A stretch of DNA of 6,599 bases from Alphaproteobacteria bacterium (GCA_017477035.1 JAFUXW010000025.1:1-6599); one strand, 5' to 3'; shown: positions 1 through 6,125, numbered from the stretch's first letter. Notes: a model not told the origin generated them from the sequence alone. Program-made: numbers and translations.

Positions 1-208
1 TTTGATAAGGAGTTTCACTGCGAACATTACCATTTGAAAAGTAATCTTTTTCAATTCCGTCACTATGCCGAAGAATAGAGGTGCTTTCTGTTTGCTCTGC
101 TTGTTTAACTACATTTGAGCCGTTAATCTTTGGAAATAATTGAAATTTGACCGCTATAATAAATAAAAGCGCTAATATAACGGTAACCAATAATCCTTTA
201 TTATTCAT
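1..208 (-). CDS. Membrane-anchored MORN-variant (YwqK-like) repeat protein, N-terminal part
   Basis: This frame is open for 69 codons from an ATG at 208 and leaves the window at base 1, so only the N-terminus is visible. Residues 5-20 form an uninterrupted hydrophobic stretch (GLLVTVILALLFIIAV), which suggests an uncleaved signal anchor. A polar linker of about 28 residues follows. Residues 50-68 (DGIEKDYFSNGNVRSETPY) match the consensus of the MORN-variant repeat seen in YwqK-type proteins, roughly DG.EK.Y..NG....E..Y. A GGAG Shine-Dalgarno sequence lies 6 nt before the ATG, which supports the start. These repeats are found in cell-surface and toxin-antitoxin-associated proteins, but no specific function can be given. 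The gene is the third of three consecutive leftward genes that each encode one N-terminal membrane span plus repeats. The reading frame and anchor are seen directly. The repeat family is recognised from a single repeat, so that part is moderate. Confidence 0.72.
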   Translation of the reverse strand, partial: MNNKGLLVTVILALLFIIAVKFQLFPKINGSNVVKQAEQTESTSILRHSDGIEKDYFSNGNVRSETPYQ

Positions 209-214
209 CTCATT

Positions 215-218
215 CTCC
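215..218 (-). promoter_or_regulatory. Ribosome binding site of the MORN-repeat gene
   Basis: The minus strand reads GGAGAATGAG before the ATG at 208. GGAG ends 6 nt from the start codon, a normal spacing. It settles the choice between this ATG and the overlapping out-of-frame ATG five bases upstream, which meets a TGA after two codons. Confidence 0.65.
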
Positions 219-315
219 GAATATCATTAAATTTATAAACACCTGCAAATCAAACTAACACGAAAATTTACGTTCTTCAAGCGTATTTAACCAAAAATAT
301 ACAGATTATGGAAGA

Positions 316-1686
316 TTAAAAATGATAAGTATTCAGTAGGTTATATATGTATTGTCTTAAGTTTTGCGAGCTTGCTTCTGAAATTGTATTATAGGCTAAA
401 ATTTCTTTTTCGGTTAAATCATTATAAATACCGGTATCATCATAATATTTTTTACTTTCTTTTTGTAGTTGTTCGGCTTTTGCATAGACCTCTTGTTTTT
501 GATAATATGATGCCAGTTGTTGTTTGGCATGTGCAAGCTCGGCTGCATATAAGTATATATCAGCAATATCAATAACGTTTTGATATGAAATCATTGCTTT
601 TTCCATCGCGTCTTCAAGCATATAAATGTCTCCGAGACGACTCCAAGCAATAACATTTTTGGACGATAATTCCGTTGCCAATTCAAAAGAGTTATGAGCC
701 AAATCTATGTCTTTTAATTTTGCTATGTCGCCCATAATGCAAGCACAATTAGAGGCAAGAGCATAAGTCATATCTTTAATAATACCAATTTCTTCCTGCG
801 ATTGTTCCATAAGTTGATTTAAAAACGATTGTAATAAGATTAGAGCTAAGGAATTGTCGCCGTTTGCCCATGCATAAATCGCCGCATCATTTTCCGGCAA
901 CATTTGCCTTTGCGGTAAATAATCAAACTTACCGGCGTTGCATAGTCCGATAAAATTGCAAACACTCTGCACGGTATGTATGATATCGTTAATGTCATAG
1001 GCGGTTTTGTAATGAAAATAAAGTGATTGATTTATTTTAGCTACACTGACTCCGCGTCCCAAAAGATTGATAATAATACTAACGAGATTCTCATTCTTTG
1101 CAGTAGTTTCATTAACAACACTATTCTCATTTTGCGGTTTATTTTCTAAATACAGTTTAAGTTCTTTTAATCTCGAGTTCTCAACCTCGGAGTGAAGCTT
1201 CATTCTTTTTTTTATATTTGATGACAGTTCTCTTCTCTCCGTTTCATTGATATCATCCTGTGAAGCTCGTAACAGATTAAGTGAAAGCTCTTTATCCAAA
1301 TCTTCGGCAGATGAACGCAAAGATTCTTGATAAGATTCGCTTTCATTTCCTTCAACCTGTTCATCATCATTATCATTAGCAATTGACTGAATCGGATTTT
1401 CCTCTATTGTATAAAACAGACCGTCCGGTTCGGGATTTTCTCCCGACAGTTCTTCATTTCCGGCTCGGAAAGTATCAATAATTGATTTTATGTATATAGC
1501 CATTATTATCATCAATAAAAGAGCAAATAATCCAATTATATACCAACCGTTAGGTCCGAATTGCTCAATTACAGTATTGTGTAAGTGAGTGTATTTTGAA
1601 TGAACAAGTGCCACGATGGCATTGTAGTCATCCTGGTTGGGAATTTTCCATTCAAGTATATGTTTTGCTCTATAAGCTTCTAACAT
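316..1686 (-). CDS. Membrane-anchored TPR protein of unknown function
   Basis: I do not recognise this as a named gene. The frame extends to a TTG at 1707 (463 residues). I prefer the in-frame ATG at 1686 (456 residues), because the TTG has no clear Shine-Dalgarno and a candidate promoter would start transcription only about 4 nt before it. In 456-residue numbering, about 45 polar residues precede one hydrophobic span at 48-66 (YIIGLFALLLMIIMAIYIK). A long acidic, probably disordered or coiled segment follows at about 75-195. A small helical region at 201-250 ends in NFIGLCNAG. Helical repeats fill the C-terminus. The clearest TPR is at about 345-378 (AWSRLGDIYML, then AMISYQNVIDIA), flanked by weaker repeats at about 308-342 and 382-414. 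TPRs are protein-binding scaffolds, and no enzyme motif is visible. It lies 43-64 bp after another membrane-TPR gene on the same strand and may be cotranscribed with it. Confidence 0.8.
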   Translation of the reverse strand: MLEAYRAKHILEWKIPNQDDYNAIVALVHSKYTHLHNTVIEQFGPNGWYIIGLFALLLMIIMAIYIKSIIDTFRAGNEELSGENPEPDGLFYTIEENPIQSIANDNDDEQVEGNESESYQESLRSSAEDLDKELSLNLLRASQDDINETERRELSSNIKKRMKLHSEVENSRLKELKLYLENKPQNENSVVNETTAKNENLVSIIINLLGRGVSVAKINQSLYFHYKTAYDINDIIHTVQSVCNFIGLCNAGKFDYLPQRQMLPENDAAIYAWANGDNSLALILLQSFLNQLMEQSQEEIGIIKDMTYALASNCACIMGDIAKLKDIDLAHNSFELATELSSKNVIAWSRLGDIYMLEDAMEKAMISYQNVIDIADIYLYAAELAHAKQQLASYYQKQEVYAKAEQLQKESKKYYDDTGIYNDLTEKEILAYNTISEASSQNLRQYIYNLLNTYHF

Positions 1687-1717
1687 TTTATTTATACTCA
1701 AAAACAATATCTGTCAT

Positions 1718-1746
1718 AATGTATACAATTGGTTTGCAAATGTAAA
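1718..1746 (-). promoter_or_regulatory. Candidate promoter for the 456-residue TPR gene
   Basis: On the minus strand, TTTACA (1746-1741) is followed after 17 bp by TACATT (1723-1718). These match the sigma-70 -35 and -10 consensus at 5/6 and 4/6 positions. Transcription would begin near 1711, leaving a leader of about 25 nt before the ATG at 1686 but only about 4 nt before the alternative TTG at 1707. In such AT-rich DNA the match could be chance, and cotranscription from the upstream gene is equally plausible. Confidence 0.3.
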
Positions 1747-1750
1747 GAGT

Positions 1751-3232
1751 TTAAGTAAAATCATTAAACTTCTTTTTTATAATACTGATTAATTCTGTAT
1801 TTCCGGTTTGCTCTGCGTATTCCAAAGCTGTTTGCAGATTGTTTTTGGCGTTATCAGTATTGCCTGATAAATTATCAATAATCGCCAAATTCGTGTAATC
1901 AGATACGAGGCCTTCACATCTGCGATATCGCTGTTCTAAGTGCAAAGATTGTTGGAGTAAAACTTTTGCTCTTTGCAAATCTTTTTTACGCAGATAAATC
2001 AATCCTAATAAACTATATGCGTTTGCAATATGGAAATTATGTTTTTGTTTTTCATAATCGGCCAACATTTTTCGTAAAATTTCTTCTGATTTTTTTAGCT
2101 TGTTTTGTTTGAATAAGGCATCGGCAATTAAATACAAACATTCTAAAAATGCCGAAAAATTATTTGTTTTTTTATAAAAGTCTTTTGCTGCATCAGCATG
2201 TTTTATTGCACGTGAATACTGTTTTTTATTGAAATTTATTTGAGCTGATAACTGATTGGAAAAAGCCTGTCCGTGCATATTATTGGTATCTATAAAAACA
2301 GGTAATGCTTTCAAAATTTCCGTATTTGCTTGCTTGAATTTATTTTGTGCTATGTATAGCAAAGCTTTTTGATTGCGTATTTCTGCTCGTAGGCTTTCTG
2401 TTTGTGCCGATTGTAGTGCTTTATTGAAATTTTCTTCCGCTTCTTCGTAGCGATTTTCAAAAAGCATAAGCATTCCCAGAGATGTTGTTGATTGAGCTAA
2501 ATATTGTGGCATTTTTTGTTCTTGATTGATTTTGACAGCAGCTTCAATCATTGTTTGTGATACATCGTTGACACAGCTTAAACGATATATTTCACCAAGT
2601 AGCAGATAGCATTTGGAGCCTTCGTAAGAATATTTCTTTTTACGAAAATATTCAAGAGCTGCAGATGCTTTTTGCGAAGCAGACAACATATCACCGTCAT
2701 AAAGATAGGAGTATGCTGTGCAAAAATTATAATAAGCCTTATTGTGTTTGTTTAATTTTAGCGGATTTATTTTTTCAATAGTCGAAAGCATAACTTTTTT
2801 ATCAAAAATAAGATGTGCCAACAATGGAAAATATACGCAATATTGTGTGTTTTTTAGCCACACATTTTTGTGCTTGAGCATTTTTTTATAGGAATTCAAG
2901 GTGTTTTGATGGGCTTGCAAAAGCAAAGATAGTTGAGGATGTGTATCTTTAAAATAATCAGCAGATTTTTGTATTCGTCCGCCGATTAATGATGCTAAAG
3001 CAATACGGGCATTCATATCAAAACTGAAGAAAAGTTTTTTACAACAGTCATTCAATATTTCCGAAGAGAAAAAAGAAGCATTTTGGCTTTTTTGCTGTCT
3101 TTTCATAACACGGATTCTCGAAAGTTTTTGTAAATGCTTTAATTTTATACTTAAATAAAGCCAAATAAGCGGTATTAAAGCAGATAAACCGCATATAAGC
3201 AATAATGAATATTCAAAATATTTTTCGCTCAT
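1751..3232 (-). CDS. Membrane-anchored multi-TPR protein of unknown function
   Basis: This 493-residue protein begins with a hydrophobic span at about residues 9-29, followed by a strongly basic stretch (K30 to K48, including KHLQKLSRIRVMKRQQK). The positive-inside rule then places the C-terminal bulk in the cytoplasm. From about residue 164 to the end, roughly eight helical repeats of TPR type follow. The clearest are at about 243-277 (LGMLMLFENRYEEAEENFNKAL), 402-435 (YSLLGLIYLRKKDLQRAKVL) and 442-475 (YTNLAIIDNLSGNTDNAKNN). No catalytic or DNA-binding domain accompanies them. The repeat style with A/G/Y positions in 36-40 residue units resembles TPRs that bind partner peptides, but no partner can be named. 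The ATG at 3232 has a weak AGGG four bases upstream. The gene is the first of three leftward genes and diverges from the Lon-like protease gene. Gene reality and architecture are secure; the role is unknown. Confidence 0.88.
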   Translation of the reverse strand: MSEKYFEYSLLLICGLSALIPLIWLYLSIKLKHLQKLSRIRVMKRQQKSQNASFFSSEILNDCCKKLFFSFDMNARIALASLIGGRIQKSADYFKDTHPQLSLLLQAHQNTLNSYKKMLKHKNVWLKNTQYCVYFPLLAHLIFDKKVMLSTIEKINPLKLNKHNKAYYNFCTAYSYLYDGDMLSASQKASAALEYFRKKKYSYEGSKCYLLLGEIYRLSCVNDVSQTMIEAAVKINQEQKMPQYLAQSTTSLGMLMLFENRYEEAEENFNKALQSAQTESLRAEIRNQKALLYIAQNKFKQANTEILKALPVFIDTNNMHGQAFSNQLSAQINFNKKQYSRAIKHADAAKDFYKKTNNFSAFLECLYLIADALFKQNKLKKSEEILRKMLADYEKQKHNFHIANAYSLLGLIYLRKKDLQRAKVLLQQSLHLEQRYRRCEGLVSDYTNLAIIDNLSGNTDNAKNNLQTALEYAEQTGNTELISIIKKKFNDFT

Positions 3233-3301
3233 TTACCCTATATTAGCATTTTAATGTATATATTGACCCAAACAAATACAATAATAGAGGATATTTTTAA
3301 A
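3233..3301. promoter_or_regulatory. Divergent intergenic region between the TPR operon and the Lon-like gene
   Basis: This 69-bp gap must hold the start signals for both directions unless promoters lie inside the genes. Leftward, TTGTTT (3275-3270) and TAAAAT (3253-3248) are spaced by 16 bp and would start transcription near 3241, about 9 nt before the TPR start codon. Rightward, TACAAT (3277-3282) is a good -10 match but has no -35 partner, and TTGACC (3263-3268) has no -10 at the right distance. The region is almost entirely A/T, so these matches are weak. The divergent position is certain; the exact elements are not. Confidence 0.4.
3286..3291 (+). promoter_or_regulatory. Shine-Dalgarno supporting the ATG at 3302 of the Lon-like gene
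   Basis: AGAGGA lies upstream of the second in-frame ATG, with GAGG ending 11 nt before it. The first in-frame ATG at 3254 has only AT-rich sequence before it. This favours translation from 3302. Confidence 0.5.
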
Positions 3302-5740
3302 ATGGCTATTACAAAATTAACTTCTAACCAACTTTATCGTAAATGTGAACCTTCGAAATTTGACTTCAATACAACTGCTGATTTAGAAGAACGCTTGTCA
3401 GCTTTGGGACAGGATAGAGCTATAAGCGCAGTTGAACTGGGTATTCATATTCATTCACGAGGATATAATTTGTTTTGCTTAGGTCCAGAAGGAACAGGTA
3501 AAATGAGTTTGGTAAAAAGAATTTTGGAAAAAGAAGCAAAAACTCGCAAAACTCCGGATGATTGGGCTTACGTTTATAATTTTGAAGAACCTTATAAGCC
3601 TTTGGCAGTGCGTTTTCCGGCCGGTAAAGCCTGTGCTTTTGCCAAGGATGTTGATGATTTGATAGAAAATCTTTCAACCTCGTTGCCTGCAATTATTGAA
3701 TCAGAAGAATATAAAGCGGCTCTTGGGATAATACGCCAAAAATATAAGTCAAAAAAGGACGAATATATAAACATTCTGCAGAAAAAAGCTAAAGGAAAAA
3801 GAGTTTCTCTTTTGCATATGCAGATGGGGTTGGTAGTAGCACCGATGAAAGATGGCGAAGTACTTAATCCGGATTCGTTTGATCAGCTTCCGGAGGAAGA
3901 AAAAAAGTTAATTATGGATGATTTGAACGCAATGCAGGAAGAAATTGAAAATGCTACTCAAGATTTGCCGCACTGGGAAGAAAAACAAAAAAATGAAATA
4001 AATGCTTTGCGTGAAAAATTTGCAAAAATGGCTGTAAAAGAACCGATAGATGAGTTGCGCAAAAAGTATAAAGGTATGTCATCTGCAGTTAAATTCTTAA
4101 AATCTGTGCAAAATCATATTTTGGAAAATGTTGATGAATTTATACCTGAGGATAAAGAAAAAACTATTCCTCCGACCGGAAGCGAAGATGACCCATTGCA
4201 AGTTTTACTCAGCAAAATGAAACAACCTGAAGACGATAAATTTGATAAACTTAAAGTTAATGTTATAGTAAAAAATACTCCAGGAGCCGGAGCACCGATA
4301 ATTACACTTGATCACCCAACGCAAGGAAATTTGGTGGGTAAAGTTGAGCGTATCCAACAATACGGAGCTCTTTTGACAGACTTTACTTTGATTAAAGCCG
4401 GTGCTTTGCATTGTGCTAACGGCGGATTTTTGTTGCTTGATGCTCGTAAGGTTTTGGAACAGCCGTTTGCATGGGATTCATTGAAAAGGGCGATTGCCTC
4501 CAAGAGGGTAAAAATAGAAGCTCCCAGTGAAGAAACCAGTTTTACAACTATTTCGCTTGATCCGGAACCTATTCCGTTGGATGTTAAAATTGTGCTGACC
4601 GGCGATTTTGATATTTATGATTTGTTGTGCGAACGTGATCCCGATTTCAGAGATTTCTTTAAAGTGGAAGCTGATTTCGGTATTATAATGGATAGAACTG
4701 AAGAAAATGAGATAGAATATGCCAAACTTATAGGTTCTCTTTCCAATAAAAAAGGTTTGCGTTCACTAAATCGGCAAGCTGTAGCAAGAATAATTGAACA
4801 CGCTTCGCGATTGGCTGATGATTCGGATAAATTGACCGCACATATTTCCTCTATCGGAGATTTATTGCGCGAAGCTGATTATTGGGCGCGTAAATCAAAT
4901 TCAAAACAAATAGGTAAAAATCATATTGACCAAGCGATAGAAGCGCAGATTTATCGCTCCGACAGAGTTAAAAAACAGATGCTTGAAGAGATTGATAAAG
5001 GCACGATTTTAATGGATGTCAATGGTGAAAGAGTTGGGCAGATTAACGGACTTGTGGTATATGATTTTTCCAGTTATTCATTTGGAAAACCGGCTCGCAT
5101 AACTACACAAGTTCGGGTAGGAAAAGGGGATTTTGTGGATATTGAACGCGAAATTGAAATGAGTGGTCCTATACACACCAAAGGAGTGTTGATTTTAAAA
5201 TCACTTATTGCTAATCGTTTTGCCAAACATACCCCGCTTTCTTTGTCAGCATCTATTGTTTTTGAACAATCTTACGGCGGAGTTGATGGTGATAGTGCAT
5301 CTTCAACCGAATATTACTGCTTGATTTCAGCTATTACCGGATTACCGATAAAACAAAGTATTGCTGTTACAGGCTCAATAAATCAATTTGGTGAAATTCA
5401 GCCGATAGGCGGAGTAAATGAAAAAATAGAAGGCTTCTTTGATGTTTGTAATCATAGTGGTCTTACCGGTAAACAGGGGGTTATTATTCCGCGGACAAAT
5501 GTAAACAATTTGATGCTTCGTGCAGATGTTGTGCAGGCAGTCGAAGAAAAGAAATTCACTATTTACGCTATTGATACAGTTGATGATGGTATCGAAATTT
5601 TGCTCGGAAAACCGGCCGGTAAAGAGAATAAAAAAGGTGAATTTCCGGTAGGATCGGTAAATCATAAAGTGCAAGAAAACCTGAAAGAGTTTTTTGATGA
5701 TTATGCTAAATACGCTAAAGAAACTCACGGCGGATTTTAA
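3302..5740 (+). CDS. Lon-family AAA+ Ser-Lys protease (AAA_32 / LonC-like type)
   Basis: This is an 812-residue cytoplasmic ATP-dependent protease of the AAA_32 group, related to E. coli YcbZ rather than classical LonA. I start it at the second ATG: it has a Shine-Dalgarno, and the family similarity begins there (LYRKCEPSKFDF at about 11-22). The 16 extra residues from the ATG at 3254 look like translated leader. In this numbering, Walker A is GPEGTGK at 61-67. A long charged helical insertion spans about 130-285 and includes the family-typical MGLVVAPMKDGEVL. The AAA module resumes with a Walker B-like LLLDA (Asp380). The Asp is followed by Ala381 instead of the usual Glu; from memory this also occurs in other members. 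The small helical AAA subdomain is at about 490-560. The protease domain at about 575-770 carries the catalytic serine in GVDGDSAS (Ser665) and the lysine in GGVNEKIEG (Lys708). The C-terminal tail (about 773-812, with FPVGSVN) is usual for the group. No classical LonA substrate-binding N-domain is present. It ends in tandem stops TAA TAG. Substrates are unknown. Confidence 0.94.
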   Translation: MAITKLTSNQLYRKCEPSKFDFNTTADLEERLSALGQDRAISAVELGIHIHSRGYNLFCLGPEGTGKMSLVKRILEKEAKTRKTPDDWAYVYNFEEPYKPLAVRFPAGKACAFAKDVDDLIENLSTSLPAIIESEEYKAALGIIRQKYKSKKDEYINILQKKAKGKRVSLLHMQMGLVVAPMKDGEVLNPDSFDQLPEEEKKLIMDDLNAMQEEIENATQDLPHWEEKQKNEINALREKFAKMAVKEPIDELRKKYKGMSSAVKFLKSVQNHILENVDEFIPEDKEKTIPPTGSEDDPLQVLLSKMKQPEDDKFDKLKVNVIVKNTPGAGAPIITLDHPTQGNLVGKVERIQQYGALLTDFTLIKAGALHCANGGFLLLDARKVLEQPFAWDSLKRAIASKRVKIEAPSEETSFTTISLDPEPIPLDVKIVLTGDFDIYDLLCERDPDFRDFFKVEADFGIIMDRTEENEIEYAKLIGSLSNKKGLRSLNRQAVARIIEHASRLADDSDKLTAHISSIGDLLREADYWARKSNSKQIGKNHIDQAIEAQIYRSDRVKKQMLEEIDKGTILMDVNGERVGQINGLVVYDFSSYSFGKPARITTQVRVGKGDFVDIEREIEMSGPIHTKGVLILKSLIANRFAKHTPLSLSASIVFEQSYGGVDGDSASSTEYYCLISAITGLPIKQSIAVTGSINQFGEIQPIGGVNEKIEGFFDVCNHSGLTGKQGVIIPRTNVNNLMLRADVVQAVEEKKFTIYAIDTVDDGIEILLGKPAGKENKKGEFPVGSVNHKVQENLKEFFDDYAKYAKETHGGF

Positions 5741-5841
5741 TAGGAAACGATATTAAGGAACGTTGCACAAAATATTGAGCAGATATACTGTTCAAAAATG
5801 ATTTTGTTTACTAAAATATCTTGAAAGTTATAAATAAAAGC
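5741..5841 (+). other. Intergenic stretch between the Lon-like gene and the secE promoter
   Basis: This is AT-rich, noncoding sequence. I see a second in-frame stop (TAG 5741-5743) directly after the Lon-like stop, a weak hairpin that could terminate transcription, and no RNA gene. In particular I find no tRNA cloverleaf before secE. Confidence 0.6.
5775..5809 (+). terminator. Candidate weak intrinsic terminator after the Lon-like gene
   Basis: TTGAGCAG (5775-5782) can pair with CTGTTCAA (5788-5795) as eight base pairs, including one G-U, around an ATATA loop. A T-rich stretch follows only after several bases (ATTTTGTTT, 5801-5809). The stem is A/T-rich and the U-tract is displaced, so termination would be inefficient. 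It lies 35 bp after the stop codon and before the next promoter, which is the expected position. Confidence 0.35.
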
Positions 5842-5871
5842 TTGACATTATGGCAAAACGGCATTTATTAT
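5842..5871 (+). promoter_or_regulatory. Sigma-70-type promoter of secE-nusG
   Basis: TTGACA at 5842-5847 is a perfect -35 hexamer. It is followed after 18 bp by TATTAT at 5866-5871, a 5/6 match to the -10 consensus. Transcription would start at about 5878, giving a leader of about 56 nt before the secE ATG. Position and quality make it the likely main promoter of the secE-nusG transcript. Confidence 0.75.
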
Positions 5872-5875
5872 GCCG
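5859..5875. repeat. Operator-like inverted repeat over the secE -10 element
   Basis: CGGCAT (5859-5864) and ATGCCG (5870-5875) form a perfect 6-bp inverted repeat separated by TTATT. It straddles the promoter -10 hexamer. One further pair matches beyond a single mismatch (AACGGCAT / ATGCCGGT). A protein bound here would block RNA polymerase, so it could be an operator; no regulator is identifiable. The symmetry is seen directly; the function is inferred. Confidence 0.45.
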
Positions 5876-5883
5876 GTAACGTT

Positions 5884-5901
5884 CGTAGCTGTAGAGTTAC
5901 G
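5884..5901 (+). promoter_or_regulatory. Leader hairpin of the secE-nusG transcript
   Basis: CGTAGCT (5884-5890) pairs with AGTTACG (5895-5901), seven base pairs including one G-U, around a four-base GTAG loop. A further G-U pair can close it (5883 with 5902). It lies wholly within the predicted 5' leader. No U-tract follows, so it is not a terminator. It might stabilise the message or be a regulatory site. Confidence 0.45.
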
Positions 5902-5904
5902 GCA

Positions 5905-5910
5905 TATAAT
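5905..5910 (+). promoter_or_regulatory. Possible second -10 element upstream of secE
   Basis: TATAAT at 5905-5910 is a perfect -10 hexamer. The best -35 at 17-bp spacing is TTCGTA (5882-5887), only a 3/6 match. If used, transcription would start near 5917, skip the leader hairpin and leave about 16 nt before the secE ATG. A chance match in AT-rich DNA is possible. Confidence 0.25.
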
Positions 5911-5922
5911 GAAATTTTGAAT

Positions 5923-5927
5923 AAGGA
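5923..5927 (+). promoter_or_regulatory. Ribosome binding site of secE
   Basis: AAGGA lies six bases before the ATG at 5934. An upstream in-frame TTG at 5928 directly abuts this site and is therefore too close to be its start codon, so the ATG is chosen. Confidence 0.75.
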
Positions 5928-5933
5928 TTGCAG

Positions 5934-6125
5934 ATGAGTACTAGTCCGATACAGTTTTTGCGTCAGGTAAAACAAGAAATGAAAAAGGTTACTTGGCCTA
6001 CAAAGAAGGAAGTTATTCCTTCTTGCACAATGGTTGTTGTCTTAGTCGCAGTAGCAACGGTTTTTTTCTTTGCCGTTGATATGGTTTTGGGCTGGGGCGT
6101 TGATAAAATTTTGCATTTAGGTTAG
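5934..6125 (+). CDS. secE: Preprotein translocase subunit SecE
   Basis: The protein has 63 residues, the short single-span form of SecE rather than the three-span E. coli form. Residues 1-29 form the amphipathic cytoplasmic helix with the family signature FLRQVKQEMKKVTWPTKKEV at 8-27. The core is E15, K17, K18, V19, W21 and P22. One membrane span follows at about 31-53 (TMVVVLVAVATVFFFAVDMV), then a short end, GVDKILHLG. SecE clamps the two halves of the SecY channel in the inner membrane and is essential for Sec-dependent export and membrane insertion. The neighbour nusG begins 12 bp downstream, the conserved secE-nusG pair of bacteria. The start is fixed by AAGGA six bases upstream. Confidence 0.95.
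   Translation: MSTSPIQFLRQVKQEMKKVTWPTKKEVIPSCTMVVVLVAVATVFFFAVDMVLGWGVDKILHLG

Noticed and set aside
226..253. Minus-strand TTGATT-N16-TTTAAT as a promoter of the MORN gene
   Set aside because: Transcription would start about one base before the Shine-Dalgarno sequence, and the -35 match is only 4/6 in very AT-rich DNA. The 107-bp gap otherwise shows no clear signal.
372..575. Plus-strand open frame of 67 codons inside the second TPR gene
   Set aside because: It lies antisense within a well-supported long gene, has low-complexity Tyr/Leu/Phe composition, and has no ribosome binding site.
3263..3268. TTGACC as a -35 element for the Lon-like gene
   Set aside because: The sequence 17 bp downstream is AGAGGA, the presumed ribosome binding site, and no -10-like hexamer falls at 16-18 bp spacing.
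5375..5728. Minus-strand open frame of 117 codons inside the Lon-like gene
   Set aside because: It is antisense to the conserved protease domain. Its Ile/Phe-rich translation is what reversed AT-rich coding sequence gives, and nothing supports expression.
5763..5801. Short TTG-started peptide frame after the Lon-like gene, preceded by AAGGA
   Set aside because: It has only about 12 codons, the Shine-Dalgarno spacing is three bases, and it has no recognisable sequence. It overlaps the candidate terminator hairpin.
5885..5900. GTAGCT...GTAGAG resembling a tRNA D-arm, possibly a remnant of tRNA-Trp
   Set aside because: There is no anticodon arm, T-arm or acceptor stem around it, and the bases are better explained by the leader hairpin. 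A short match of this kind can be chance.
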